Assembly (NCBI RefSeq): GCF_900107375.1
Contig: NZ_FNPT01000012.1
Coordinates: 62,001-126,000, forward strand
Source of the DNA: Lysobacter sp. yr284
GTDB taxonomy: Bacteria > Pseudomonadota > Gammaproteobacteria > Xanthomonadales > Xanthomonadaceae
DNA length: 64,000 nt
Direction: 5' to 3'
Shown here: positions 25,280 to 34,074 of the stretch, in pieces
How the letters are laid out: every line of letters begins with the position of its first letter
Numbering within the stretch: the stretch's first letter is position 1
Program-made: the position numbers and the translations under genes
The notes under the pieces: model-generated
Told to the model about the DNA's origin: nothing
Seen by the model: the letters and a program-made list of their open reading frames with translations, nothing else
Database searches by the model: none

Positions 25280-25825
25280 ATGAACCACGATCACGGACTC
25301 GTCCTGCGCGCCGCGGCCTTCGCCGCGCAGCGCCACCGCCGCCAGCGCCGCAACGACGCGGAAAGCAGCCCCTACATCAACCATCCGCTGGCGCTGGCCG
25401 ACACCCTGGCCAACCTCGGCGGCATCGCCGATCCGGTGGTGCTGTGCGCGGCCTTGCTGCACGACACCGTCGAGGACACCGCGACCACGCTGGAGGAGAT
25501 CGAGCTGGCGTTCGGCGCGCGCGTCGCCGCGGTGGTGGCGCAGGTCAGCGACGACAAGTCGCTGCCCAAGGCCGAGCGCAAGCGCTTGCAGATCGAGCAC
25601 GCGCGGCATATCTCGCGCGAGGCCCAGCTGGTCAAGCTGGCCGACAAGATCTGCAACCTGCGCGACCTGCTGCAGGCGCCGCCGCCGTGGACGCAGCAGC
25701 GCAAGCGCGAGTACTTCGATTGGGCGGCGCAGGTGGTGGCGGGTGTGCGCGGCGTGCATCCGGCGCTGGAGGCGGAGTTCGATGCGGTGCATGCGCGGAT
25801 CGACGAGTTGGGCGAGGGAAGCTGA
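25280..25825 (+). CDS. MESH1-type HD-domain alarmone hydrolase
   Basis: About 181 residues consisting of a single HD domain. Conserved blocks are AAAFAAQRHRRQRRNDAES, PYINHPLALADTL, LLHDTVEDTATTLEEIELAFG, SDDKSLPKAERKRLQIEHA, LVKLADKICNLRDLL and YFDWAAQVVAGVRG. These follow animal MESH1 (HDDC3) almost segment by segment and differ from long RelA/SpoT proteins, which add synthetase and regulatory domains. Expected reaction: Mn2+-dependent removal of the 3'-pyrophosphate of (p)ppGpp, and possibly the NADPH phosphatase activity known for MESH1. A good AGGAG precedes the ATG. Confidence 0.88.
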   Translation: MNHDHGLVLRAAAFAAQRHRRQRRNDAESSPYINHPLALADTLANLGGIADPVVLCAALLHDTVEDTATTLEEIELAFGARVAAVVAQVSDDKSLPKAERKRLQIEHARHISREAQLVKLADKICNLRDLLQAPPPWTQQRKREYFDWAAQVVAGVRGVHPALEAEFDAVHARIDELGEGS

Positions 25826-25861
25826 GGCGCGGGTTTCCGGATTTTTGTCGGTTGCGGGCGG

Positions 25862-25990
25862 CGATCCGAGCGCAAGGCGTCGGGGCTGAAGCCCCTCCCA
25901 CAGAAGCGGCCGAGAGGGCGCGACGAGAATCGCGAAGGGCCGCCTGTGTGGGAGGGCCTTCAGGCCCGACGCTTTTGAGTCCGACGCAAC
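25862..25990. repeat. Dispersed palindromic repeat, copy 5
   Basis: GTCGGGGCTGAAGCCCCTCC and inverted GGAGGGCCTTCAGGCCCGAC about 55 bases apart, bracketed by GATCCGAGCGCAAG and TGAGTCCGACGC flanks shared with other copies. Confidence 0.86.
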
Positions 25991-26070
25991 GCGGCGACCC
26001 GGACGCAAGGCGGCCTGGGCGCGCGCCCTCCCAAGGTAGACTGCGGCTCCCCCCGTTGCCGGCCTGCCGC

Positions 26071-26958
26071 ATGAGCGCCTCCGAATCGCTGACCCTGTCT
26101 CCCGTCGTCGCCGGTTGCTGGCGCATGGCCGAATGGAAGCTCGACGCCGCCGGGCGCCTGGGCTGGATCGAACGGGCGCTGGAGCTGGGCATCGACAGCT
26201 TCGACCACGCCGACATCTACGGCGACTACTCGGTCGAGGCGCTGTTCGGCGAAGCGCTGGCATTGCAGCCGGGCCTGCGCCAGCGCATCCGCCTGGTGAG
26301 CAAGTGCGGGATCAGGCTGACCTCGGCGCAGCGGCCGCAGCATGCGATCAAGTCCTACGACAGCTCGCGCGCGCACGTGCTGGCCAGCGTCGAGCAGTCG
26401 CTGCGCGCGCTGCGTACCGACTATCTCGACCTGTTGCTGATCCACCGCCCCGACCTGCTGATGGACGCCGACGAACTGGCCGCGACCTTCGTCGAGCTCA
26501 AGGCCGCGGGCAAGGTGCTGCACGTGGGCGTGTCCAACCACACGCCGGCGCAATTGGCGCTGCTGCACGCGCGCCATGCGCTGGCGACGCACCAAGTCGA
26601 GCTGTCGCCGCTGCACCTGCCGCCGCTCGACGACGGCACCCTGGAGCAATGCCAGGCGCTGCGGCTGCGGCCGATGCTGTGGTCGCCGCTGGCCGGCGGC
26701 CGTTTGTTCGGCGGCGGCGACGAGCGCGCCGAACGCGTGCGCGCGGTGCTGGCCGACCTCGGCCGCCGCCACGGCGGTGCATCGGTCGCGACGATGGCCT
26801 ACGCCTGGCTGCTGCGGCACCCGACCCGGCCGTGGCCGATCACCGGCAGCGGCCGCGAGCAGGGGCTGCGCGATGCGGTGGACGCGCTGCGGATCGAACT
26901 GTCGGCGCAGGAGTGGTACGAGGTGTGGCAGTCCAGCGCCGGCCGCGAAGTCGCGTAA
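26071..26958 (+). CDS. Aldo/keto reductase (YdhF-like)
   Basis: About 295 residues. Catalytic tetrad positions are visible: Asp and Tyr in FDHADIYGDY, Lys in RLVSKCGI and His in LLIHRPDLL. VGVSNHTPAQL and the C-terminal NADPH-pocket segment PITGSGREQGLRDAV follow. It reduces carbonyls with NADPH in the cytoplasm; the substrate is unknown. No close operon partner. Confidence 0.9.
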   Translation: MSASESLTLSPVVAGCWRMAEWKLDAAGRLGWIERALELGIDSFDHADIYGDYSVEALFGEALALQPGLRQRIRLVSKCGIRLTSAQRPQHAIKSYDSSRAHVLASVEQSLRALRTDYLDLLLIHRPDLLMDADELAATFVELKAAGKVLHVGVSNHTPAQLALLHARHALATHQVELSPLHLPPLDDGTLEQCQALRLRPMLWSPLAGGRLFGGGDERAERVRAVLADLGRRHGGASVATMAYAWLLRHPTRPWPITGSGREQGLRDAVDALRIELSAQEWYEVWQSSAGREVA

Positions 26959-27060
26959 GCGCGAGATCGCGGCTGCGCGTTGGCGCCGCAGGGGTGGGGC
27001 TTCGCGCTTGCCTCGCAAGCCCCTGTGTCGCGGTCGCGGCTTGCGCCGCTCCTGCAGGCA
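26959..27060. repeat. Spacer containing a half-site of a second repeat family
   Basis: Bases 27029-27053 (starting CGCGGTCGCGGCTTGCGCCG) are identical over 25 bases to one arm of the inverted repeat at 48371. A separate palindrome-like GGGGCTTCGCGCTTGCC/CGCAAGCCCC precedes it. Between two convergent genes. Confidence 0.6.
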
Positions 27061-27071
27061 GCGAGCGGGCC

Positions 27072-27479
27072 TCAACGCTGCTGGGTTGTCTCGAACGCCT
27101 GCACTTCTTCGCGTACCTCGTCGGGAAACGCGTCCATCTCCATCACCTGGCGCACCTCGATGGTCTCGTTGTCCGCGCCGGGGCAGCGCTTGGCCCACTC
27201 GATCGCTTCCTCGCGCGAGCCGACCTCGATCACCCAGTAGCCGCCGAGCACTTCCTTGGCCTCCGGGAACGGCCCGTCGGTCACCCGCGGCTTGCCGTCG
27301 CGGAAGCTCACCCGCGCGCCCATCGACGGCGGATGCAGGCCTTCCAGCGTGCGCAGCACGCCGGCCTCCTGCAGCGCGTAGTTGTATTGCATCATCGCCT
27401 TGATCTGCTCGGCGCCGGGCAGGGTGCCGGGTTCGGCCGATTCGTAGCCCTGGGGAATCATCAGCATCATGAAACGCAT
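27072..27479 (-). CDS. YCII-related domain protein
   Basis: About 135 residues of the YCII/DGPF type: MRFMMLMIPQGYESAEPGTL, then KPRVTDGPFPEAKEVLGGYW and EEAIEWAKRCPG. The VTDGPF motif is the family signature. Members form dimers and often sit beside extracytoplasmic sigma factors, but none is visible here. Biochemical role unknown. Confidence 0.87.
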   Translation of the reverse strand: MRFMMLMIPQGYESAEPGTLPGAEQIKAMMQYNYALQEAGVLRTLEGLHPPSMGARVSFRDGKPRVTDGPFPEAKEVLGGYWVIEVGSREEAIEWAKRCPGADNETIEVRQVMEMDAFPDEVREEVQAFETTQQR

Positions 27480-27731
27480 GGTCGGTCTCCTGGAGGGGAT
27501 GGCGCGGGTCGAGGGGCGGCTTGCGGTCGGTTGCGAGCGTTGCCGGCCGCTCTTGCTACAGCGACGAAGCGCGGCGGCCCGGATCGACACGGGGTCGGCG
27601 CTTTTCTCCGGGACGGCGGTTCGGCGGCGTCGCAGAACTGAATCGAATCTGTCTCGCACGTGCCGGCCGGTGCCGGCAACCGCACCGGCCTTGCTTACCA
27701 TCGCCGCTTCATTGACCTGAGGCGGGCGGCG

Positions 27732-28796
27732 ATGGGCGCGGCGCATGCACACTTCGGCCGGACGTCCGGCGCGATCCTGGGATTGACGTTGATGCTCGTG
27801 GCCGGCGGCGCCGGCGCCGCGGCCAAGCCGGGCGCGCGCAAGCCGCCCAAGCCGGTGGCGGACACCCGCCTGGACGTCTACGCCGAGCCCGGCGAGCGCA
27901 TCGACATCGGCGGCGGGCGCAAGCTCAACCTGCGTTGCAGCGGCCAGGGCCGGCCGACGGTGCTGCTCGAGGCCGGCTTCGGTTCCGATTCGCTGGCCTG
28001 GGCGCGGTCGCAGCCGCAGATCGCCGAGCGCAACCGGGTCTGCGCCTACGACCGCGCCGGCCTGGGCTTCAGCGACGGCGGCCCGCTGCCGCGCGACCTC
28101 AAGGCCGACGTCGCCGACCTGCACGCGCTGATCGAGGCCGCCGACCTGGACACGCCGCTGATCCTGGTCGGCCACTCCTACGGCAGCCAGGTGGTGCGCC
28201 GCTACGACGAACTGCACCCGAAGAAGGTCGCCGCGCTGGTGCTGGTCGACCCGCCCGAGCAGAACGTCGGCGAATTCTCCGCGTCCTACGCCAAGACCGA
28301 GGCCGAGATGGCGCCGCGCATGCTGGCGATGTACCGCGCCTGCGAGCAGGGCGCGCGCGAGGGCCGGCTCGGCGCGGCGCGGCCGCCGGCCGAGCTGCGC
28401 AACTGCCTGCGTCCGCCGAACCCGAACTACAGCGACAAGTTGAACGCCTCGATCCGCGCCTGGCGGTCCAAGCCGGCGTTCTGGGAGACGGTGATCACCG
28501 GCTCGCAGGACCGGCTGTCGCTGTACGGCAGCGCGGTGGCCAAGAGCGAGCGCCACGACGGCAAGCCGGTGATCGTGCTCAGCGCCGACCAGCCCTACGC
28601 CGGCGCGCCGGCCGACGACCTCAAGGCGCTGACCGCCGCGCGCGAGCAGACCCATATGGCGTTGATCGGCACCTCGCGTTACGCCAAGCGGGTGACCATC
28701 GCCGACAGCTCGCACGACATCCCCAACGACCAACCGGCGGCGCCGGCGATCGCCGTGTTCGAGGCGATGCAGATGCGCAAGCAGATGGGGCGCTGA
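27732..28796 (+). CDS. Exported alpha/beta hydrolase
   Basis: About 354 residues with signal peptide (ILGLTLMLVAGGAGAAA). TVLLEAGFGSDSLAWA (oxyanion region), AYDRAGLGFSD, the nucleophile elbow VGHSYGSQV and late TIADSSHDIPNDQP supplying the catalytic His place it in the alpha/beta hydrolase fold. Substrate unknown; probably a periplasmic esterase-like enzyme. The ATG chosen gives the signal peptide. Confidence 0.87.
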   Translation: MGAAHAHFGRTSGAILGLTLMLVAGGAGAAAKPGARKPPKPVADTRLDVYAEPGERIDIGGGRKLNLRCSGQGRPTVLLEAGFGSDSLAWARSQPQIAERNRVCAYDRAGLGFSDGGPLPRDLKADVADLHALIEAADLDTPLILVGHSYGSQVVRRYDELHPKKVAALVLVDPPEQNVGEFSASYAKTEAEMAPRMLAMYRACEQGAREGRLGAARPPAELRNCLRPPNPNYSDKLNASIRAWRSKPAFWETVITGSQDRLSLYGSAVAKSERHDGKPVIVLSADQPYAGAPADDLKALTAAREQTHMALIGTSRYAKRVTIADSSHDIPNDQPAAPAIAVFEAMQMRKQMGR

Positions 28797-28819
28797 GGCG
28801 GCAGGGCCGATGCCCCGGC

Positions 28820-28955
28820 GCATTTGTGGGAAGGCCGGCAGGCCCGGTGCGCCGCCGCTGTTGTGGGAGGGCCTTCAGGCCCGATGCGTTCGTATCCGAT
28901 CGCGGCGTCCCGAGCGAAAAGCATCGGGCCTGAAGGCCCTCGCACAACAGCGGAT
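28820..28955. repeat. Dispersed palindromic repeat, copy 6
   Basis: GGAGGGCCTTCAGGCCCGATGC then CATCGGGCCTGAAGGCCCTC in the reverse of the usual order, preceded by a decayed AAGGCCGGCAGGCCCGGTGC. It follows the hydrolase gene. Confidence 0.85.
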
Positions 28956-29108
28956 GCGGTTCCCACCCGATGCGGAACGCTCCGGCCCCTTTAATTCCGC
29001 CCGGATCGCTCACACTTCCTTACCGCGGCGGGCACCAAGATCGCCTGTCCCGCGGCGCCGGCGCACGTCGCCGCGGCTCACATCGAACACGAAACATCGG
29101 GAGACGGC

Positions 29109-30011
29109 ATGGAACTGGGCATGGTCGGCCTCGGGCGCATGGGCGCCAACATGGCCGAACGGTTGGTACGCGGCGGGCACACGGTGGTGGGCTTCGACCC
29201 CGGCGCCGCGGCGCGCGAACAGGCCGCCGCGCGCGGCATCGGCGCGGCCGCGTCGCTGGCCGAACTGGTCGCGGCATTGCCGGCGCCGCGCACGCTGTGG
29301 CTGATGGTGCCGGCTGGCGCGGTCGATGCGACCCTGGCCGAACTGCGGCCGCTGCTGGCCGCGGGCGACACCGTCGTCGACGGCGGCAACTCCAACTACA
29401 AGGACACCGTGCGCCGCGCCGGCGAGCTGCTCGCGCACGATCTGCACTATGTCGATTCCGGCACCAGCGGCGGCGTGTGGGGCCTGCAGGAGGGCTACAG
29501 CCTGATGATCGGCGGCGAAGAGGCCGCGGTCGAACGCCTGCGGCCGATCTTCGAGACCCTGGCGCCGGCGGCCGAGCGCGGCTGGGGCCGGGTCGGTCCC
29601 AGCGGCGCGGGCCATTTCACCAAGATGATCCACAACGGCATCGAGTACGGAATGATGCAGGCCTACGCCGAGGGCTTCGCCATCCTCGGGCGCAAGGCCG
29701 AATTCGGCCTGGACCTGCACCAGATCGCGCAGATCTGGCGCCACGGCAGCGTGGTGCGTTCCTGGCTGCTCGACCTCAGCGCCGACGCGCTGGGCAAGAA
29801 CCCGGGCCTGCAGGGCATCGCCCCGTTCGTGGAAGACTCCGGCGAAGGCCGCTGGACCGTGGCCGAGGCCATCGACCTCGACGTTTCCGCGCCGGTGATC
29901 ACCGCCTCGCTGATGGAGCGCCTGCGTTCGCGCGAGAAGGACTCCTTCGCCGACAAGCTGCTGGCGGCGATGCGCAACGAGTTCGGTGGACACGCGATCC
30001 GCAAGGAATAA
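29109..30011 (+). CDS. gnd: 6-phosphogluconate dehydrogenase, decarboxylating, short type
   Basis: About 300 residues, shorter than the ~470 of E. coli Gnd and like the GndA/YqeC short branch. MELGMVGLGRMGANMAERLV (dinucleotide fold), VDGGNSNYKDT, SGTSGGVWGLQEGYSLMIGG and the catalytic Lys in GHFTKMIHNGIEYGMMQAY are intact. It converts 6-phosphogluconate to ribulose 5-phosphate with CO2 release in the pentose phosphate route. Stands alone between two palindromic repeats. Confidence 0.92.
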   Translation: MELGMVGLGRMGANMAERLVRGGHTVVGFDPGAAAREQAAARGIGAAASLAELVAALPAPRTLWLMVPAGAVDATLAELRPLLAAGDTVVDGGNSNYKDTVRRAGELLAHDLHYVDSGTSGGVWGLQEGYSLMIGGEEAAVERLRPIFETLAPAAERGWGRVGPSGAGHFTKMIHNGIEYGMMQAYAEGFAILGRKAEFGLDLHQIAQIWRHGSVVRSWLLDLSADALGKNPGLQGIAPFVEDSGEGRWTVAEAIDLDVSAPVITASLMERLRSREKDSFADKLLAAMRNEFGGHAIRKE

Positions 30012-30029
30012 GTCGGGCCGGGTCGTGGC

Positions 30030-30130
30030 GACCCGAGCCTGAAGCGTCGGGACTGAAGTCCCTCCCACAAAAGCATTCGCGGGCGCCGGTGTGGAAGGGC
30101 CTTCAGGCCCGACGCTCTTCGATCCGACCC
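30030..30130. repeat. Dispersed palindromic repeat, copy 7
   Basis: CGTCGGGACTGAAGTCCCTC and inverted AAGGGCCTTCAGGCCCGACGC, 35 bases apart, just after gnd. The left arm carries the compensated GGGACT/AGTCCC variant, so the stem is preserved despite base changes. Confidence 0.85.
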
Positions 30131-30513
30131 GACGATCCGCATCGAAACCGCGCGCCAACGCGAGCCGGCGCGCGACACCCCACCGGCGAATGCAACCGCG
30201 GGCACGCGTATACCGCGACTGCGCGCACCCGCCGCGCTAAGACGAAAGTCGATCTGCGAACCCGCGCATACGCGTTCATGCGCGCGATGACGGCGGTCGC
30301 GCTTTGCCGCGTCCGCCCGCGCTAGCCTGCTTGCGCCCGCGGCGGCGCTGCATGCGCGCTGCCGCGGTTCCCATCGACCGCGCGAGCGGCGCCGTCCGCG
30401 TCTGCTGCGCTCCTCTCTCCCGCTGCCGTCGCGGCGCGGGCGCGCCGCGCCCGCGTGCGGCGCCGCCTGCGCGGTCGCCCTTCGATGTTCCGTTCCGTTA
30501 CCGGAGACCTCCC
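30131..30513. other. Upstream region of the GH8 gene, no gene recognised
   Basis: About 380 GC-rich bases with reading frames in every phase but no recognisable protein. It presumably carries the promoter of the secreted glycanase; no clear hexamers were found. Confidence 0.35.
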
Positions 30514-31758
30514 ATGCAGCAAGCCCACGTCCGCCCGCGCCGCGGCGGCAAGCGCCTCGCCCTGGTCCTGGCCGCCGCCGCCGTCCTCGGCGTCTCGCTC
30601 GCCGCCCAGGCCGCGCCGAACTATCCCTTCGCCAGCCATCGCCAGGCCTATGTCGCCGGCACCCTGAGCCCCAGCGTCGGCCGCGCCGCCGCCGACCAGT
30701 CCACCGCCTCGTTCTACCGCACCTGGAAGCAGCGCTACCTGGTGGCGGGCTGCAAGGCCGGCGAATACCGGGTCAAGGCCTCCACCTCCGACGCCTACGT
30801 GGTCTCGGAAGGGCAGGGCTACGGCATGCTGATCACGGTGATGATGGCCGGCAACGATCCCGACGCGCAGGCGCTGTTCGACGGACTGCATCGCTACAAC
30901 CGCGGCCACCCGAGCAACCAGAACCCCGCCTTGCTGGCCTGGGCCCAGGACGTCAACTGCAAGAACGTCTCCGGCGCCGACTCGGCCACCGACGGCGATC
31001 TCGACATCGCCTACGCGCTGCTGCTGGCCGACCTGCAGTGGGGCTCGGCCGGTTCGATCAACTACCTGGCCGAAGCGCGCAAGGTGATCGCCGCGATCCG
31101 CAGCAGCAACGTCAACGCCAACACCAAGCTGGTCACGCTCGGCGACTGGGTCAGCAGCAGCGAGCCGAACTATTACAACGCCACCCGCAGCTCGGACTGG
31201 ATGCTCGGCCACTTCCGCGGCTTCGCCAGCAAGCTCGGCGACAGCTACTGGACCGGCGTGCTCGACGCCCACCAGAACTTGATCGTGAAGATGCAGGGCA
31301 GTTACGCGCCCAACACCGGCCTGCTGCCGGACTTCATCGTCAACACCAACACCACCGCCAAGCCGGCGCCGGCGAACTTCCTGGAAGCCGACACCGACGG
31401 CTGGTACTCGTGGAACGCCGGCCGGGTGCCGTGGCGCATCGGCATCGACGCCGCGGTCAGCGGCGACAGCCGTTCGCGCAACGCCGCGCGCAAGCTCAGC
31501 CAGTGGGTCAAGGTCAAGGCCGGCAACAACGCCAACAACATCCGCAGCGGCTACAAGCTCGACGGCACGGTGACCGAGAACTACAACAGCACCTTCTTCA
31601 CCGCGCCGTTCGCGGTCGCCGCCACCGTCGACAGCGACCAGGCCTGGCTCGACAAGCTGTGGACCTACCTCGCCAACGGCAGCACCAGCGATTACTACGG
31701 CGACAGCGTCAAGCTGCTGTCGATGCTGGCGGTGTCGAACAACTGGCTCAAGCCCTGA
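30514..31758 (+). CDS. Secreted glycoside hydrolase family 8 (endoglucanase/chitosanase type)
   Basis: About 414 residues with signal peptide (LALVLAAAAVLGVSLAAQAA) and GGAG ribosome site. GH8 hallmarks: SEGQGYGMLI with the acid catalyst Glu near residue 97, NQNPALLAWAQDV, and SATDGDLDIAYALLLAD with the catalytic Asp. LEADTDGWYSWNAGRVPWRIG and AGNNANNIRSGYKLDG follow. The family cleaves beta-1,4-glucan, chitosan or lichenan extracellularly; the exact substrate cannot be read from the sequence. It fits a predatory soil bacterium with abundant exoenzymes. Confidence 0.93.
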   Translation: MQQAHVRPRRGGKRLALVLAAAAVLGVSLAAQAAPNYPFASHRQAYVAGTLSPSVGRAAADQSTASFYRTWKQRYLVAGCKAGEYRVKASTSDAYVVSEGQGYGMLITVMMAGNDPDAQALFDGLHRYNRGHPSNQNPALLAWAQDVNCKNVSGADSATDGDLDIAYALLLADLQWGSAGSINYLAEARKVIAAIRSSNVNANTKLVTLGDWVSSSEPNYYNATRSSDWMLGHFRGFASKLGDSYWTGVLDAHQNLIVKMQGSYAPNTGLLPDFIVNTNTTAKPAPANFLEADTDGWYSWNAGRVPWRIGIDAAVSGDSRSRNAARKLSQWVKVKAGNNANNIRSGYKLDGTVTENYNSTFFTAPFAVAATVDSDQAWLDKLWTYLANGSTSDYYGDSVKLLSMLAVSNNWLKP

Positions 31759-31781
31759 GCGAATCCCCGGGGTGGATAGCG

Positions 31782-31816
31782 GCCGGCGGGTCCGCGCGCA
31801 GCGCGGGCCCGCCGGC
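31782..31816 (+). terminator. Strong hairpin after the GH8 gene
   Basis: GCCGGCGGGTCCGCGC pairs with GCGCGGGCCCGCCGGC (one G-T pair) around a GCA loop. There is no T-tract, so it may act as a stem that stabilises or stops the transcript rather than a classical terminator. Confidence 0.45.
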
Positions 31817-32044
31817 ATGGCGGACCCCAGCGGCCCGATTCGGCAAGCAGCCGGTCGGGCTTCTAGGTCGAAAGGCTATGGAATTGTGTCGACGATCTCC
31901 TTTAGGATCGGCTGCCGATCGCGTTGGGGAACGCATCGCAACCCGGTTCCCGGTGGGGCCGGGCACACCAACCATGGAAAGGCGGGCGGCGCATTCGCCG
32001 CCGCCGCGGCGTCCGCGCCGCCATCGACCGAAGCAAAGGGAGCC

Positions 32045-32578
32045 ATGCGCAAGATGAAGTCGAATCGCTTTTCGTTGAGCCGCTGCGTAGCGGCTCTGGT
32101 CCTGGCCGGCGCATGTGCGGCCGCGTCCGCGGCCGGCGAACCCCAGCCCTTCGATGCGGCGGCGGTGCTCGCCCAGCAGAAGCAGATCCGCAGCGACGTC
32201 GAGGCCGGCCGCGGCGACTACGCCAGGCTCGACCCGGCCCAGCGCGAGGAACTGCGCACGCGCCAGGATCGCCTCGACCTGGTGCTGCAAGGCCGCGGTT
32301 ACGACCAGCTCAGCGCGGCCGAGCGCGAGCAGGCGCAGCAGGACCTGCAATGGATCCGCCAGGCCGGTGGTACGGCTTCGGTCCCTACGGCTTCGGTCCC
32401 TGCGGCCCCAGCGGCCCCTGTCGCCGCGGCGGCGCAACCGGAAGAAAAGGTCCGCTGCGAGCGCGTGCGCGCGATCGGTTCCAACCGGACCGAGCGCGTG
32501 TGCACCACGGCTTCGCAACGCCACGAGGCGCAGAAGAACCGCGTCGAACCCCAACTCGACCGCGCCGGCGCGCGCTGA
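32045..32578 (+). CDS. Exported hypothetical protein
   Basis: About 177 residues. Signal peptide (CVAALVLAGACAAASAAG), then an alpha-helical charged part (VLAQQKQIRSDVEAGRGDYA, REELRTRQDRLDLVLQGRGY). An Ala/Pro-rich linker with two TASVP repeats and a C-terminal part with two cysteines (VRCERVRAIGSNRTERVCTT) follow. Unrecognised; the helical region could be a short coiled coil. AAAGGGAG precedes the ATG. Confidence 0.75.
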   Translation: MRKMKSNRFSLSRCVAALVLAGACAAASAAGEPQPFDAAAVLAQQKQIRSDVEAGRGDYARLDPAQREELRTRQDRLDLVLQGRGYDQLSAAEREQAQQDLQWIRQAGGTASVPTASVPAAPAAPVAAAAQPEEKVRCERVRAIGSNRTERVCTTASQRHEAQKNRVEPQLDRAGAR

Positions 32579-32689
32579 GCGCAGCGCATGCGCGCGGCCG
32601 GTGTGCGGCGGCGCGCCGGGGGCGTCGCCGCCGCGCCGTGCAGGCCGTGCGGTCTCGCTGTCGTACTGCGTTCGCCCGAACCGGTCGGT

Positions 32690-32896
32690 TCAGTCGCAGC
32701 ACCGGCACGGCTGGCCGTTGCCGGGGTTCCACCCCGGCAGGCCGCCGCAGCGGTCCTGGCAGACCTTGAGGCTGCACAAGGCGCGGTTCGGCGGCGCCGA
32801 CGAGGCGGCCTGGACGGCGAATCCGAATCCGAACGCGGCCACGGCGAAGGCGCCGAGCCAGAGGCGGGCGATGCGGCGGGTGCGGGAAAGATCCAT
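32690..32896 (-). CDS. Small secreted cysteine-rich peptide
   Basis: 68 residues. Arg-rich start (MDLSRTRRIARLW) and a hydrophobic core (LGAFAVAAFGFGFAVQAA) form a signal peptide with likely cleavage after Ala30. The mature ~38-residue peptide carries six cysteines (41, 46, 50, 64, 66, 67) around a Gly/Pro/Asn segment, GGLPGWNPGNGQP. The even number and spacing suggest three disulfides. Unrecognised; it could be a toxin-like or protease-inhibitor-like peptide or an envelope stress peptide. Convergent with the preceding gene. Confidence 0.68.
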   Translation of the reverse strand: MDLSRTRRIARLWLGAFAVAAFGFGFAVQAASSAPPNRALCSLKVCQDRCGGLPGWNPGNGQPCRCCD

Positions 32897-33134
32897 GGCG
32901 TGGCTCCGTTGCGGCACGATGGCGCGGCAGGTCCGCGCGTGGCGACTGTAGGCCCGCGCATCGCCGGCAACCGGCGATCGCGTCACCGAATGCCGGCGCG
33001 ATGACACTTGTAAGGCGCAGGCCCTGCACACCTGCGGCCTCGACGGACCGGGTCGCAACCGGCGCAGCGCGGCCGCGCCGGCACCGCGCCCGGCATGTTC
33101 TACACTCGGGTTTTCGCCGCCGCCCGCCTGCCGC

Positions 33135-33923
33135 ATGACACTGCGCTGCCTTCCGTTGACCGCCGTCCTCGCCGCCGCGTTCGCGCTCGCCGGTTGCGCC
33201 AGCGCGCCGCCGCACAATCCGTTGGCGCAGTGGCGCGGTTCGCCGAACCACAACGAGCGGCGCGCGCAGTCGATCGTGCTGCACCACACCCAGATGGATA
33301 GCGCGCAGGAAGCGCTGCGCACGCTGCAGACGGCGAATTCGCAGGGGCGGGTCAGCGCGCACTACCTGGTCGGCGAGGACGGACGCATCTATCAGCTGGT
33401 GGCCGAGGATCGGCGCGCGTGGCACGCCGGCGCCGGACGCTGGGGCGAGATCGGCGATCTGAACTCGGTCTCGATCGGCATCGAACTGGACAACGACGGC
33501 AGCGAGCCGTTCGCCGAAGCGCAGCTGCAAAGCCTGTTGCGCCTGCTCGACGACCTGACCCGGCGCCTGGGCATCCCGCGCCAGGCGATCCTCGCCCACG
33601 GCGACCTCGCGCCGAGCCGCAAGAGCGACCCCAGCGTGCTGTTTCCCTGGAAGCGCCTGGCCGATGCCGGCTTCGGCCTGTGGCCGCGCGAACCGCTCGC
33701 GCCGCCGCCAGCGGGCTTCGATCCGTGGACCGCGCTGCGCCTGGTCGGCTACGACCTGCGCGACCCGGGCGCGGCGCTGGCTTCGTTCCATCGCCGCTTC
33801 CGCGGCAACGAAGCGCGCGAGTGGCAGGCCGGCGATGCGGAGGTGTTGTACGACCTGCAGCGGCAACTGGTGGCGCTGCCCGAAGGCGCGCCGCCGCCGC
33901 TGCCTGCGCCGCCGTTGCGGTGA
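33135..33923 (+). CDS. N-acetylmuramoyl-L-alanine amidase, lipoprotein (AmiD-like)
   Basis: About 262 residues. Lipoprotein signal with LAGCAS. The amidase_2/PGRP-like domain has zinc ligands in IVLHHTQMDS and LAHGDLAPSRKSDP, the block RVSAHYLVGEDGRIYQLVAED, RRAWHAG and SIGIELDNDG. It cleaves the amide between muramic acid and L-alanine, acting from the outer membrane on peptidoglycan or its fragments, as AmiD does. The C-terminal extension (RLVGYDLRDPGAALASFHRR) matches AmiD's short peptidoglycan-binding-like tail. Confidence 0.9.
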   Translation: MTLRCLPLTAVLAAAFALAGCASAPPHNPLAQWRGSPNHNERRAQSIVLHHTQMDSAQEALRTLQTANSQGRVSAHYLVGEDGRIYQLVAEDRRAWHAGAGRWGEIGDLNSVSIGIELDNDGSEPFAEAQLQSLLRLLDDLTRRLGIPRQAILAHGDLAPSRKSDPSVLFPWKRLADAGFGLWPREPLAPPPAGFDPWTALRLVGYDLRDPGAALASFHRRFRGNEAREWQAGDAEVLYDLQRQLVALPEGAPPPLPAPPLR

Positions 33924-33944
33924 GTTGCGGCGGCGCGGCGACCT

Positions 33945-34046
33945 GAGCGGAGAGCGTCGGGGCTGAAGCCCGTCCCACACGGCTTGAGCGCGCAACACGG
34001 CTTTTGTGGGAGCGGCTTCAGCCCCGACGCCTTTCGACTCGCCCAG
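33945..34046. repeat. Dispersed palindromic repeat, copy 8
   Basis: CGTCGGGGCTGAAGCCCGTCC and inverted GGAGCGGCTTCAGCCCCGACG, about 40 bases apart, between convergent genes. Confidence 0.85.
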
Positions 34047-34074
34047 ATGGATCGGCCATCGCAGCCCGCGCCGC

